A stretch of DNA of 64,000 nucleotides. It comes from Candidatus Mediterraneibacter intestinavium. Lineage in GTDB: Bacteria > Bacillota > Clostridia > Lachnospirales > Lachnospiraceae. This document shows, piece by piece, positions 57,093-64,000 of the stretch; the first letter of the stretch is position 1, and each line of letters begins with the position of its first letter. A model generated the notes under the pieces. The model searched no databases, was not told the DNA's origin, and was given only the letters and a program-made list of their open reading frames with translations. The DNA is taken from contig DWXK01000062.1 in NCBI GenBank assembly GCA_019119205.1, positions 43,630-107,629 of the forward strand. The letters run 5' to 3'. The position numbers were made by a program, and so were the translations under genes.

Positions 57093-57476
57093 ATGCACGA
57101 ACTGACTATCACAGAACATTTACTGGACCACTGCATCCAGGAAGCCAGATCCCAGAACGCCTCCCGGATCCGGACGATCCGGGTCTGCATCGGGGAACTG
57201 CGCGGGATCGTGCCGGACTGCATCCAGATTTATCTGGATATGCTCTCCGAAGGCACTATCGCAGAGGGTGTGCGTCTGGAAGCTGAATTTCTCCCTGTAA
57301 AAGTATCCTGCCGCGACTGCGGTCAGGAGGGAGAGATCACCCCGAGGCATCTGGCCTGTCCGCACTGCGGCGGACTGAACCTTAAGATCCGGTCCGGAAA
57401 AGAATTCTATATCAAGAGCATGGAGGTAGACATCAATGGAAATAAAAGTACTGCACCAGATCATGGACTGGAATGA
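57093..57476 (+). CDS. hypA: hydrogenase nickel-insertion protein HypA
   Basis: 127 residues. The N-terminal MHE nickel site (MHELTITEHLLDHCIQEA) and the zinc site CRDCG...CPHCGG are intact. About ten residues longer than usual because its end overlaps hypB by 41 nt. First gene of the hyp operon, divergent from echA. Confidence 0.94.
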   Translation: MHELTITEHLLDHCIQEARSQNASRIRTIRVCIGELRGIVPDCIQIYLDMLSEGTIAEGVRLEAEFLPVKVSCRDCGQEGEITPRHLACPHCGGLNLKIRSGKEFYIKSMEVDINGNKSTAPDHGLE

Positions 57477-58092
57477 AGATGTGAGCGAGGAGGTAAAAGC
57501 CGGCCTCGCTTCCCATGATATATGTATGATCAATGTGATGGGGAGCCCGGGCGCCGGGAAGACCAGCCTGATCACCTCTCTGATCGGCGCGCTGAAGGAC
57601 CGCTTCCGCATCGGGGTCATCGAAGGGGATATCGCCGGACAGGTGGACGCCGAGCGCATCGCAGGGCTGGGGATCCCGACAGTCCAGCTCAACACTGACG
57701 GCGCCTGCCATATCGAGGCGATGAGCATCCAGCATATCCTTCCCAGCCTTCCCCTGGATGATCTGGATCTTATCTTTGTGGAAAATATCGGGAACCTCGT
57801 ATGCCCTGCCGAATTCCGGATCGGAGAATCACTTCGCATCACCCTCTTAAGCATCCCTGAGGGCGATGATAAAGTGGAGAAATATCCTCTGATGTTCACG
57901 GATACGGACTGTCTTGTCCTGAACAAATATGACATGCTCCCCTATTTTGACTTTGACGAGCAGCGTGTATGCAGCAACTACGGCACCGTCAATCCCGACG
58001 CGCCTCTCTTCCGGGTGAGCAGCCGCAGCGGAGACGGGATCCGGGATCTGGCTGATTTCATCACAGAGAAGGCAGGAAATAGCCGGTCATGA
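57436..58092 (+). CDS. hypB: hydrogenase nickel-insertion GTPase HypB
   Basis: 218-residue SIMIBI GTPase. P-loop GSPGAGKTS near residue 37, the metal site GACHIEA, and FVENIGNLVCPAEF are present. It lacks both the N-terminal CxxCGC motif and a His-rich nickel store, so it is a minimal type. Its stop overlaps hypF by ATGA. Confidence 0.95.
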   Translation: MEIKVLHQIMDWNEDVSEEVKAGLASHDICMINVMGSPGAGKTSLITSLIGALKDRFRIGVIEGDIAGQVDAERIAGLGIPTVQLNTDGACHIEAMSIQHILPSLPLDDLDLIFVENIGNLVCPAEFRIGESLRITLLSIPEGDDKVEKYPLMFTDTDCLVLNKYDMLPYFDFDEQRVCSNYGTVNPDAPLFRVSSRSGDGIRDLADFITEKAGNSRS

Positions 58093-60626
58093 ACAGCAGG
58101 AGCACAGAGCATGGAAAAGGGCAGGGTTCTGCCATCCGGCAGAACAGCGCTCTTTCCCGAGTCAGCATTCATGACGATATTTCCCGCGTCCATATCTATA
58201 TAGAAGGGATCGTCCAGGGCGTGGGGTTCCGTCCCTTCCTTCACCGTCTGGCTGAGCAGCACCATATACTGGGATGGGTACGCAACACCTCCTCCGGGCT
58301 GGAGGGCTGCCTGGAAGGGACTCCCGCTTTGCTGGACCGGTTCGCCCGCGAACTTCAGACTTCCCCTCCGCCCATGGCGATGATCGAGGATGTAGAGATG
58401 ATTCCGGAGCCTTGCCCGGATGGAAAACTCGAAGAGGATCCGGACAGGCACCCGGAAGGTGCTTCGAACAGTCAGTTCAAAGTTGATCTGAATGAGCATT
58501 CAGGTCGCTTTTCTGAGTTCACGATCCGTGAGAGCCAGATCGATCCCGGCTCCACTCTCATCTCCCCGGATATCGCCATATGTCCCGAATGCGCCCGGGA
58601 ACTTGCCTCCCCTTCAGACCGCAGATACCGCTATCCGTTTATCAACTGTACAAACTGCGGTCCCCGCTACACCATCATCGAGTCCCTTCCCTACGACCGG
58701 GACCGCACAGTGATGAACGAGTTCGAGATGTGCGGCGACTGCAATAAAGAATATCATGATATCCGCGACCGGCGCTATCACGCCCAGCCGGACTGCTGCC
58801 CGGTGTGCGGTCCCCAGGTATTCTTTGTGCCGGATCCGGCAGCAGAAAACCACTGCGGCACTGCCCACGACCACAATGACCTTTACGGAGAAAATGCTTT
58901 CCGTCTTTCCCAGGAACTCCTGAAAAATGGGGGCATCCTCGCCGTAAAAGGGATCGGCGGCATCCATCTCGCCTGCAATGCTGAGGATCCCGCTGCGGTG
59001 AAACGGCTCCGTGAGCGCAAGCACCGGGCGGAAAAGCCGCTCGCCGTCATGTGCCGCTCACTGGAAACAGTACGGCGCATCTGCCGACTCAGCGCTTCCG
59101 AAGAGGCGCTCCTGACAAGCCCGGCGCATCCCATTGTCCTCCTCTCCAAGAAGGACCGGAAGAGTTTCCCGGAACTGAGTTTCAGCGCCCGCCTTGGCAT
59201 CATGCTGCCCTACACGCCGCTCCACATGCTCCTTCTGGACGGGACATACGGCGGACCGGATGCGGTTGTCATGACAAGCGGAAACGTCCCCGGATGCCCT
59301 GTGATCACGGAAAACGAAGAAGCACTCCGCGCCCTGGCTCACACCGCGGACGGCTTCCTCCTGCACGACCGGCGTATCCAGAACCGATGTGATGATTCTC
59401 TGATCGCAGAGTGGAAGGGACATGCATATTTTTACCGCAGGAGCCGGGGATATGTTCCCCGCCCTGTCACCCTGAAAGGAGAAAAACCCGCGGAGGCGGA
59501 CGGGATCTTCGCCTTCGGCGCAGAGCAGAAAGCTTCCTTCGCCCTCGGCAAAGGTTCCCGCGTCTTCCTGAGCCCCTACATCGGGGACCTGAAAAACGCG
59601 GAAACTCTGGCTCATTACCGCGGCGCGCTCGAAACTTACCGCCGCCTCTTCCGGCTGAAGCCATCGCTGTATGTCTGCGATCTCCACCCGGACTATCTCT
59701 CCTCGCTGGAAGCCTCAGACGCCTCGCGCAAAGACGCCCTTCCTCTGTTGAAGGTACAGCATCACTGGGCACATATGGCTTCCTGCATGGCGGATAATCG
59801 TCTGGACTGTCCCTGCTTCGGGATCGTCTGGGACGGGACCGGACTGGGGACGGACGGTACGATCTGGGGCGGTGAATTCCTGGAAGGGGACCTGAACGGA
59901 TTTTCCCGAAAAGGAAGCATCCGCCCTGTTCTCCTCCCTGGCGGAGACAAGGCGGTCCGGGAGATTGGGCGTATCGCGCTCTCCCTTGTCCTGGACGCAG
60001 CCGGCAGCACCAGGACAGCCCGCGTTCCTCTTTCCGAGGAGAAATGCCGGTCTTTAGAGATCCTTCTCTCTGCCGGCACCGCCCCTTCCGCCAGCAGCAT
60101 CGGGCGTCTTTTCGACGGGGTGTGCGCCCTGATACTCGGCCGGGCAGAGGCAGATCATGAAGGCGAGGGGGCAGCGCTGGTAGAGGCACTCTCACCGAAA
60201 GAAACCTCAGATACCCTCACCGTTTCACTTGAAGAGCTCTCCTACCCGGTCCGCTTTTACATCCGGGACGGGCTCAGGATCTTTGATACCAGACCGGTAG
60301 TCACCGGGATTCTGGATGACCTGGAGCAGGGGACAGATGCCGGGCAGATCGCGCTGCGCTTTATGTCAACACTGTGCTGTATGGCTCTGGACCAGTGTCT
60401 TGCCCTGAACCCGGAACGAAAACCGGTCGTCCTGTCCGGCGGCGTCTTCCAGAACCGTTTCCTCCTGAGCGGGATCACAGGACTTCTGGAGAAGAACGGA
60501 TTTGATATGTACACCCACAGACAGGTCTCCACAAACGACGAGGGGATCAGCCTGGGGCAGCTTGCCATCGCCCAGAAAAAAAGGAGTATGAATCATGTGT
60601 TTAGCAATGCCAATGAAGATCGATAA
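58089..60626 (+). CDS. hypF: carbamoyltransferase HypF
   Basis: 845 residues, longer than the usual 750-780. It makes the cyanide ligands from carbamoyl phosphate. Domains in order: acylphosphatase (about 35-120, EGIVQGVGFRPFLHRL), two zinc fingers (CPECA, CTNCG, CGDCN, CPVCGP), YrdC-like (about 285-470), and Kae1-like (HHWAHMASCMADN, WDGTGLGTDGTIWGGE, LSGGVFQNRFL). Extra length is a 30-residue N-terminal extension and an insertion of about 40 residues before the zinc fingers. Confidence 0.95.
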   Translation: MNSRSTEHGKGQGSAIRQNSALSRVSIHDDISRVHIYIEGIVQGVGFRPFLHRLAEQHHILGWVRNTSSGLEGCLEGTPALLDRFARELQTSPPPMAMIEDVEMIPEPCPDGKLEEDPDRHPEGASNSQFKVDLNEHSGRFSEFTIRESQIDPGSTLISPDIAICPECARELASPSDRRYRYPFINCTNCGPRYTIIESLPYDRDRTVMNEFEMCGDCNKEYHDIRDRRYHAQPDCCPVCGPQVFFVPDPAAENHCGTAHDHNDLYGENAFRLSQELLKNGGILAVKGIGGIHLACNAEDPAAVKRLRERKHRAEKPLAVMCRSLETVRRICRLSASEEALLTSPAHPIVLLSKKDRKSFPELSFSARLGIMLPYTPLHMLLLDGTYGGPDAVVMTSGNVPGCPVITENEEALRALAHTADGFLLHDRRIQNRCDDSLIAEWKGHAYFYRRSRGYVPRPVTLKGEKPAEADGIFAFGAEQKASFALGKGSRVFLSPYIGDLKNAETLAHYRGALETYRRLFRLKPSLYVCDLHPDYLSSLEASDASRKDALPLLKVQHHWAHMASCMADNRLDCPCFGIVWDGTGLGTDGTIWGGEFLEGDLNGFSRKGSIRPVLLPGGDKAVREIGRIALSLVLDAAGSTRTARVPLSEEKCRSLEILLSAGTAPSASSIGRLFDGVCALILGRAEADHEGEGAALVEALSPKETSDTLTVSLEELSYPVRFYIRDGLRIFDTRPVVTGILDDLEQGTDAGQIALRFMSTLCCMALDQCLALNPERKPVVLSGGVFQNRFLLSGITGLLEKNGFDMYTHRQVSTNDEGISLGQLAIAQKKRSMNHVFSNANEDR

Positions 60627-60813
60627 AATAGACGGACAGACTGCCTCCTGTAAGGCAGGAGGACTGTTCCAGGATATCCGGATCGACTTTATCCGGGACG
60701 CAAAACCCGGAGATTATGTCATGGTCCACGCAGGGTTTGCCATCGAAAAAATGTCCGAGAAAGAAGCCCTGGAAAACCTGGAATTGCTAGAGGAGATCAA
60801 AAATGCTCTGTGA
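60595..60813 (+). CDS. hypC: hydrogenase maturation chaperone HypC
   Basis: 72 residues starting MCLAMPMKI; the Cys after the start Met carries the Fe(CN)2CO unit with HypD. AAAAGGAG lies 8 nt upstream. It overlaps hypF by 32 nt and hypD by 11 nt. Confidence 0.95.
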   Translation: MCLAMPMKIDKIDGQTASCKAGGLFQDIRIDFIRDAKPGDYVMVHAGFAIEKMSEKEALENLELLEEIKNAL

Positions 60814-61900
60814 ACGTCAGTTTAAGAACCCAAAAAACACGGAAAGCATCCTGAATAAGATCCGCGAGCTCTCCGGAACCACCGGTCCGGTCCGGCTGAT
60901 GGAGGTCTGCGGGACCCACACCATGGCGATCGCCCGGAGCGGGCTGAAAAGTGTCCTTCCGGAATCTGTCCGGCTCCTGTCCGGTCCCGGATGCCCGGTC
61001 TGCGTCACCCCTGCAAACGTGATCGATATGATACTGGACCTTTCCCAGGCTCCCGGCATCCTGATCGCCAGCTACGGAGACCTCCTGCGTGTCCCCGGTT
61101 CCCGACAGGGGGACAGCCTGCTGACACGCAGGGCACTGGGAGGAAGAGTCGAATCCGTCTACTCCCCCATGGATGCCATCCGGCTCGCAGAAGAGCATCC
61201 TGAGCTGGAGATCGTCTTCCTGGGAGTCGGCTTCGAGACGACAGCACCGGGCACCGCCGCCTGCATCCTCGAGGCAGCCCGGCTGGGACTAAAGAATTTC
61301 TCAGTCTTGTGCCTCCTGAAAAAAACAGAACCCGCGCTGCGGTCCCTGATCGAAGCAGAGGATTTCTCCGTGGACGGATTCCTCTGTCCCGGACATGTGG
61401 CAGCGATCACCGGCTCCGACGCATTTTCTTTTCTTCCGGAGGATTACAGCCTTCCGGGAGTCGTCGCAGGATTCGAGCCTGCGGATCTCCTTTACTCTGT
61501 CCTGAGCCTGATGCAGATGCTTGCCAAAAGACAGCCTGAACTGAAAAACGAATACACCCGCCTGGTAAAACCGGAAGGGAACCCGGCTGCACTCGCACTG
61601 ATGGACAGAGTATTCTCCCCCGCCTCCTCAGACTGGCGGGGTCTTGGGCGGATCCCCGAAAGCGGCTTTGCCCTTCGGGAAGAATATGCGCCCTGGGATG
61701 CATTGAAAAAATTCTCTCTCTGTCCCTCAGAAGAGAAAGAGATCCCCGGATGCCGCTGTGCCCAGGTCATCCGGGGCGTCCTGCCGCCCTCCGGCTGCCC
61801 CCTTTTCCGAAAGGTATGCTCCCCGGAGAATCCGGTGGGACCCTGCATGGTATCCGGAGAAGGCGCCTGCGCTGCGGCTTTCCAGTATGGCGTACAGTAG
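60803..61900 (+). CDS. hypD: hydrogenase maturation protein HypD
   Basis: 365-residue 4Fe-4S protein on which the Fe(CN)2CO group is assembled. Signature motifs: MEVCGTHTMAI, GPGCPVCVTP, GVGFETTAPGTA, FLCPGHVAAITGS, and C-terminal cluster cysteines in CRCAQVIRG, CPLF and GPCMVSGEGAC. Confidence 0.96.
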   Translation: MLCERQFKNPKNTESILNKIRELSGTTGPVRLMEVCGTHTMAIARSGLKSVLPESVRLLSGPGCPVCVTPANVIDMILDLSQAPGILIASYGDLLRVPGSRQGDSLLTRRALGGRVESVYSPMDAIRLAEEHPELEIVFLGVGFETTAPGTAACILEAARLGLKNFSVLCLLKKTEPALRSLIEAEDFSVDGFLCPGHVAAITGSDAFSFLPEDYSLPGVVAGFEPADLLYSVLSLMQMLAKRQPELKNEYTRLVKPEGNPAALALMDRVFSPASSDWRGLGRIPESGFALREEYAPWDALKKFSLCPSEEKEIPGCRCAQVIRGVLPPSGCPLFRKVCSPENPVGPCMVSGEGACAAAFQYGVQ

Positions 61901-61961
61901 AGACGCAGCGGCTCACAGCCGCACAGTTGGAAAATACTCAGAAATAGGAGACATGTATAAA

Positions 61962-62975
61962 ATGAATGACAGAATCACACTGGACTATGGGAGCGGCGGA
62001 CTGAAGACCTCCGAACTGATCGACTCCATCCTGCTCCCGGCATTTGACAATCCCTCCCTTGCCCAGCTGGGAGACGGAGCTGTCCTGTACGGGAACGAAC
62101 GCCTGGTCTTTTCCACCGACAGTTTTGTAGTGTCCCCCTGGAGTTTTCCCGGAGGAGATATCGGCAAACTCTCAGTCTGTGGCACCGTGAACGACCTGTG
62201 CATGGCAGGAGGGACCCCGAAATACTTAAGCCTGTCTTTTATCCTGGAAGAGGGATTCCTCTTTTCAGATTTCCGGCAGATCGTTGCCTCGATCGCCAGG
62301 GAAGCGAAAAATGCAGGCGTGACGATCGTCACCGGAGACACCAAAGTCGTTGACTCCGGAAAAGGGGACGGGATCTACATCAATACATCAGGGATCGGAT
62401 TCCAGCGTGCCAGCCTGCCCGGCAGGACCGGGATACGCCCCGGAGATGATGTGCTCGTCAGCGGGACCGTGGGATGTCACGGCGCTGCGGTCATGATGGC
62501 TCGTTCCGGTCTGCTCCGGGACGACAGCCCGCTTAAGTCCGACTGTCAGTGCCTGAACCACATCTCCGCAGCAGCCCTGGATGCAGGGGCGTCCGAAGAC
62601 CTGATCCGCATCCTCCGGGATCCCACCCGCGGAGGCATAGCGACCACCCTCAATGAATTTACAGAAGGGATGCCCTTTTCCATCGAACTGACCGAAAATG
62701 ACATCCCTGTTGAGCCTTCCGTCGAAGCGGCATGCGATATGCTGGGACTGGATCCCCTCTACTGCGCCTGCGAAGGAAGGATGCTCCTGGTCTGCGATCC
62801 TTCCGCCACACAGGATATCCTGACAGCGGTCCGCGCCCTCCCCGGAGGCGAAAACGCCGCCCGGATCGGCACCGTCACCGAAGAAGTGCCCGGCAAAGTC
62901 CTCCTTCGGACTCCCATCGGCGGCCGCCGCATCCTCTCCAAACTAACCGGAACCCAGTTACCGAGGATATGTTGA
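61962..62975 (+). CDS. hypE: hydrogenase maturation dehydratase HypE
   Basis: 337 residues. It dehydrates the thiocarbamate on its own terminal Cys to thiocyanate; the end PRIC is that conserved tail. TLDYGSGGLKTSELI, CGTVNDLCMAGGTPKYL and RDPTRGGIATTLNEF are family motifs. Two ATGs compete: 61953 is only 2 nt from GGAG, and 61962 is 11 nt away, so 61962 is preferred. Last gene of hypABFCDE. No hydrogenase endopeptidase follows. Confidence 0.95.
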   Translation: MNDRITLDYGSGGLKTSELIDSILLPAFDNPSLAQLGDGAVLYGNERLVFSTDSFVVSPWSFPGGDIGKLSVCGTVNDLCMAGGTPKYLSLSFILEEGFLFSDFRQIVASIAREAKNAGVTIVTGDTKVVDSGKGDGIYINTSGIGFQRASLPGRTGIRPGDDVLVSGTVGCHGAAVMMARSGLLRDDSPLKSDCQCLNHISAAALDAGASEDLIRILRDPTRGGIATTLNEFTEGMPFSIELTENDIPVEPSVEAACDMLGLDPLYCACEGRMLLVCDPSATQDILTAVRALPGGENAARIGTVTEEVPGKVLLRTPIGGRRILSKLTGTQLPRIC

Positions 62976-62977
62976 TC

Positions 62978-63048
62978 ACAGTTCACTCGTCAGATAATGC
63001 CCCGGAAAATTTATGCTTGCATAAGGATTTGCCGGGGCATTGTCTGAC
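62978..63048. repeat. hairpin repeat after hypE
   Basis: A 17-bp stem with one G-T pair (62989-63005 with 63032-63048) encloses a loop with ATGCTTGCAT, and is flanked by ACAGTTCAC (62978-62986). Read on the minus strand, the loop ATGCAAGCAT and the flank GTGAACTGT are identical to those of the element at 19816-20005, but the stem sequence is different. No T run, so it is not a standard terminator. Confidence 0.75.
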
Positions 63049-63058
63049 GTACAGAGCT

Positions 63059-63907
63059 TTATACCCCAAGTTCCTTCATAAGTTTTTCCTGATACTCAGG
63101 ACTCTCTGCCACCTTGATGATCTCATCCGTCCTTCCCAGTTCTGACAGCTTCAGGATCAGACGGCTCAACTCACTGCGCCCTTCCTGGCGCCCCTGATCC
63201 TCGCCCGCCTGATAATTCTCCTTCAATTCTTCTGCAAATAATTCTCTCAGCGCATCACACATATTTTTCGCCTCCTCAAACTGTTTCCTGTTTGCACGGA
63301 TTATGATATCCATCACTGCCTGATACAAGGTATTATCTTTATGATTCCAATACTCTTTAACAAGACGTTCTGCCTGTTCTTCTCCCGACAGATGGTCCGT
63401 CAGGTTCCTCAGCCAAAGGTTTTCTTCCTCAGGCAGCCGGTTCAGCAGAAGGATCTGGATCGGAAGATAATCCCCAATGATGTAGTAGATCCCTTCTTCC
63501 ACTTTCCGGATCTGGAACTTTCTCTTCTCTCTTAAATGCCGGAAGAGTTTTGCCGGATATCTGTGGCAGGCAAACGTGATCGTCAGTTCATCCATGTCGA
63601 CGCTTTCTGCTGTCTTTACATCGGATTTATAAAAACAGGCATAACCGTATACCTTGTAAAAATCGTCCACGCTCAGGGAATCCTTCGGACTTTTGTACTC
63701 TACGATATTGTATCTGCGAAATATCCTTCCGATATTTTTTCGTATCCTCTGCGTCCCTTCTTTCTTGATGACCAGAAGATCGACCTGTTTTGGTTTCCTC
63801 CCCAGCTGGTACTCCCTGATAAATGTCAGGTCCGCTCCCGCTTCTGCCAGTTCGATCTGGACTCCCGCACAGAATGCCGGATGCCACTGGAGCAGCTGTC
63901 TCTCCAT
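63059..63907 (-). CDS. PD-(D/E)XK nuclease-like (Rpn/transposase-related) protein
   Basis: 282 residues. The nuclease-like core has VDLLVIKKE and NIVEYKSPKDSLSVDDFYKVYGY, giving the D...ExK triad. The C-terminal third is helical and charged (GRQEGRSELSRLILKLSELG), as in the Rpn/PDDEXK transposase-like families of Clostridia. The ATG at 63907 has AAGGAGG upstream; the frame opens at a TTG at 63913. Not a complete insertion sequence; function unproven. Confidence 0.72.
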   Translation of the reverse strand: MERQLLQWHPAFCAGVQIELAEAGADLTFIREYQLGRKPKQVDLLVIKKEGTQRIRKNIGRIFRRYNIVEYKSPKDSLSVDDFYKVYGYACFYKSDVKTAESVDMDELTITFACHRYPAKLFRHLREKRKFQIRKVEEGIYYIIGDYLPIQILLLNRLPEEENLWLRNLTDHLSGEEQAERLVKEYWNHKDNTLYQAVMDIIIRANRKQFEEAKNMCDALRELFAEELKENYQAGEDQGRQEGRSELSRLILKLSELGRTDEIIKVAESPEYQEKLMKELGV

Positions 63908-63933
63908 ACGCAAAACCTCCTTATGAACTTGTC

Positions 63934-63999
63934 TCAGGAGGTCCGCCTTTCCGGAATCTCCTGCTCAAAATAATGTGGTATCAAAGCACGAATTTTCCG
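63934..63999 (-). CDS. possible C-terminal end of an upstream gene
   Basis: One minus-strand frame is open from the right edge to a TGA at 63934, encoding 21 residues (RKIRALIPHYFEQEIPERRT plus S). It is directly followed by the ribosome site of the nuclease-like gene. Too short to identify; it may be chance. Confidence 0.3.
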   Translation of the reverse strand, partial: RKIRALIPHYFEQEIPERRTS

Positions 64000-64000
64000 A

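Noticed and set aside
57433..60195. Long minus-strand frames opposite hypB and hypF
   Set aside because: Shadows of genes with complete HypB and HypF domain sets.
63059..63907. Insertion sequence at the right edge
   Set aside because: The PD-(D/E)XK-like gene has no terminal inverted repeats or target duplication that I can see; the hairpin beside it belongs to the repeat family after hypE.

Overview
The window looks like a chromosomal segment of a gut-type Firmicute, most likely a Lachnospiraceae-like Clostridium relative. The evidence is the large-type SRP RNA with its S and Alu domains, LL-diaminopimelate aminotransferase, a clostridial-order V-type ATPase operon, an Ech hydrogenase, many ATGA-coupled genes and strong GGAGG ribosome sites. 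Species identity is inference. No tRNA, rRNA, CRISPR array, phage or intact transposon was seen.

Layout. 1-6.7 kb (minus): V-type ATPase operon ntpF-I-K-E-C-G-A, running off the left edge inside ntpA. 6.8-15 kb (minus): trmL, an aminotransferase with an Lrp-type regulator, then a coupled operon (FUSC-like membrane protein, B12/radical SAM protein, a 33-residue membrane peptide, VanW protein, AIR-synthase-like protein). 15.1-15.4 kb: SRP RNA. 15.4-23 kb: tadA, dgt, two proteins of unknown function, and an operon of a GGDEF/EAL protein, a phosphopantetheinyl transferase and a VanY-like peptidase. 23.2-29.8 kb (minus): complete F-type ATP synthase operon atpB-E-F-H-A-G-D-C. 30-34.3 kb: membrane proteins, a YgjP-like metallopeptidase, maf and an M20 amidohydrolase.

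34.4-40.2 kb (plus): B12-dependent diol/glycerol dehydratase operon with both reactivase subunits and a PduO-type adenosyltransferase. 40-43 kb: PHP phosphatase and two membrane proteins. 43-49.2 kb (minus): glycerol-3-phosphate ABC importer (ugpCAEB) with a glycerophosphodiesterase and a HAD phosphatase. 49.5-51.6 kb: dapL followed by truncated gene remnants. 51.6-57 kb (minus): Ech [NiFe] hydrogenase echA-F, divergent from hypABFCDE (57-63 kb, plus), which builds its Ni-Fe site. The right edge holds a PD-(D/E)XK nuclease-like gene.

How it fits together. The region is dominated by energy conservation: reduced ferredoxin to H2 through Ech, and two rotary ATPases. The ion-binding residues visible in the rotor subunits differ: the V-type NtpK keeps the full Na+ ligand set and the F-type c subunit does not. 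Glycerol-related carbon entry (glycerophosphodiester hydrolysis, glycerol-3-phosphate uptake, dehydratase) is a plausible fermentative partner. The least expected signal is a small family of hairpin repeats at gene 3' ends whose loop and right flank are conserved while the stem sequence changes.
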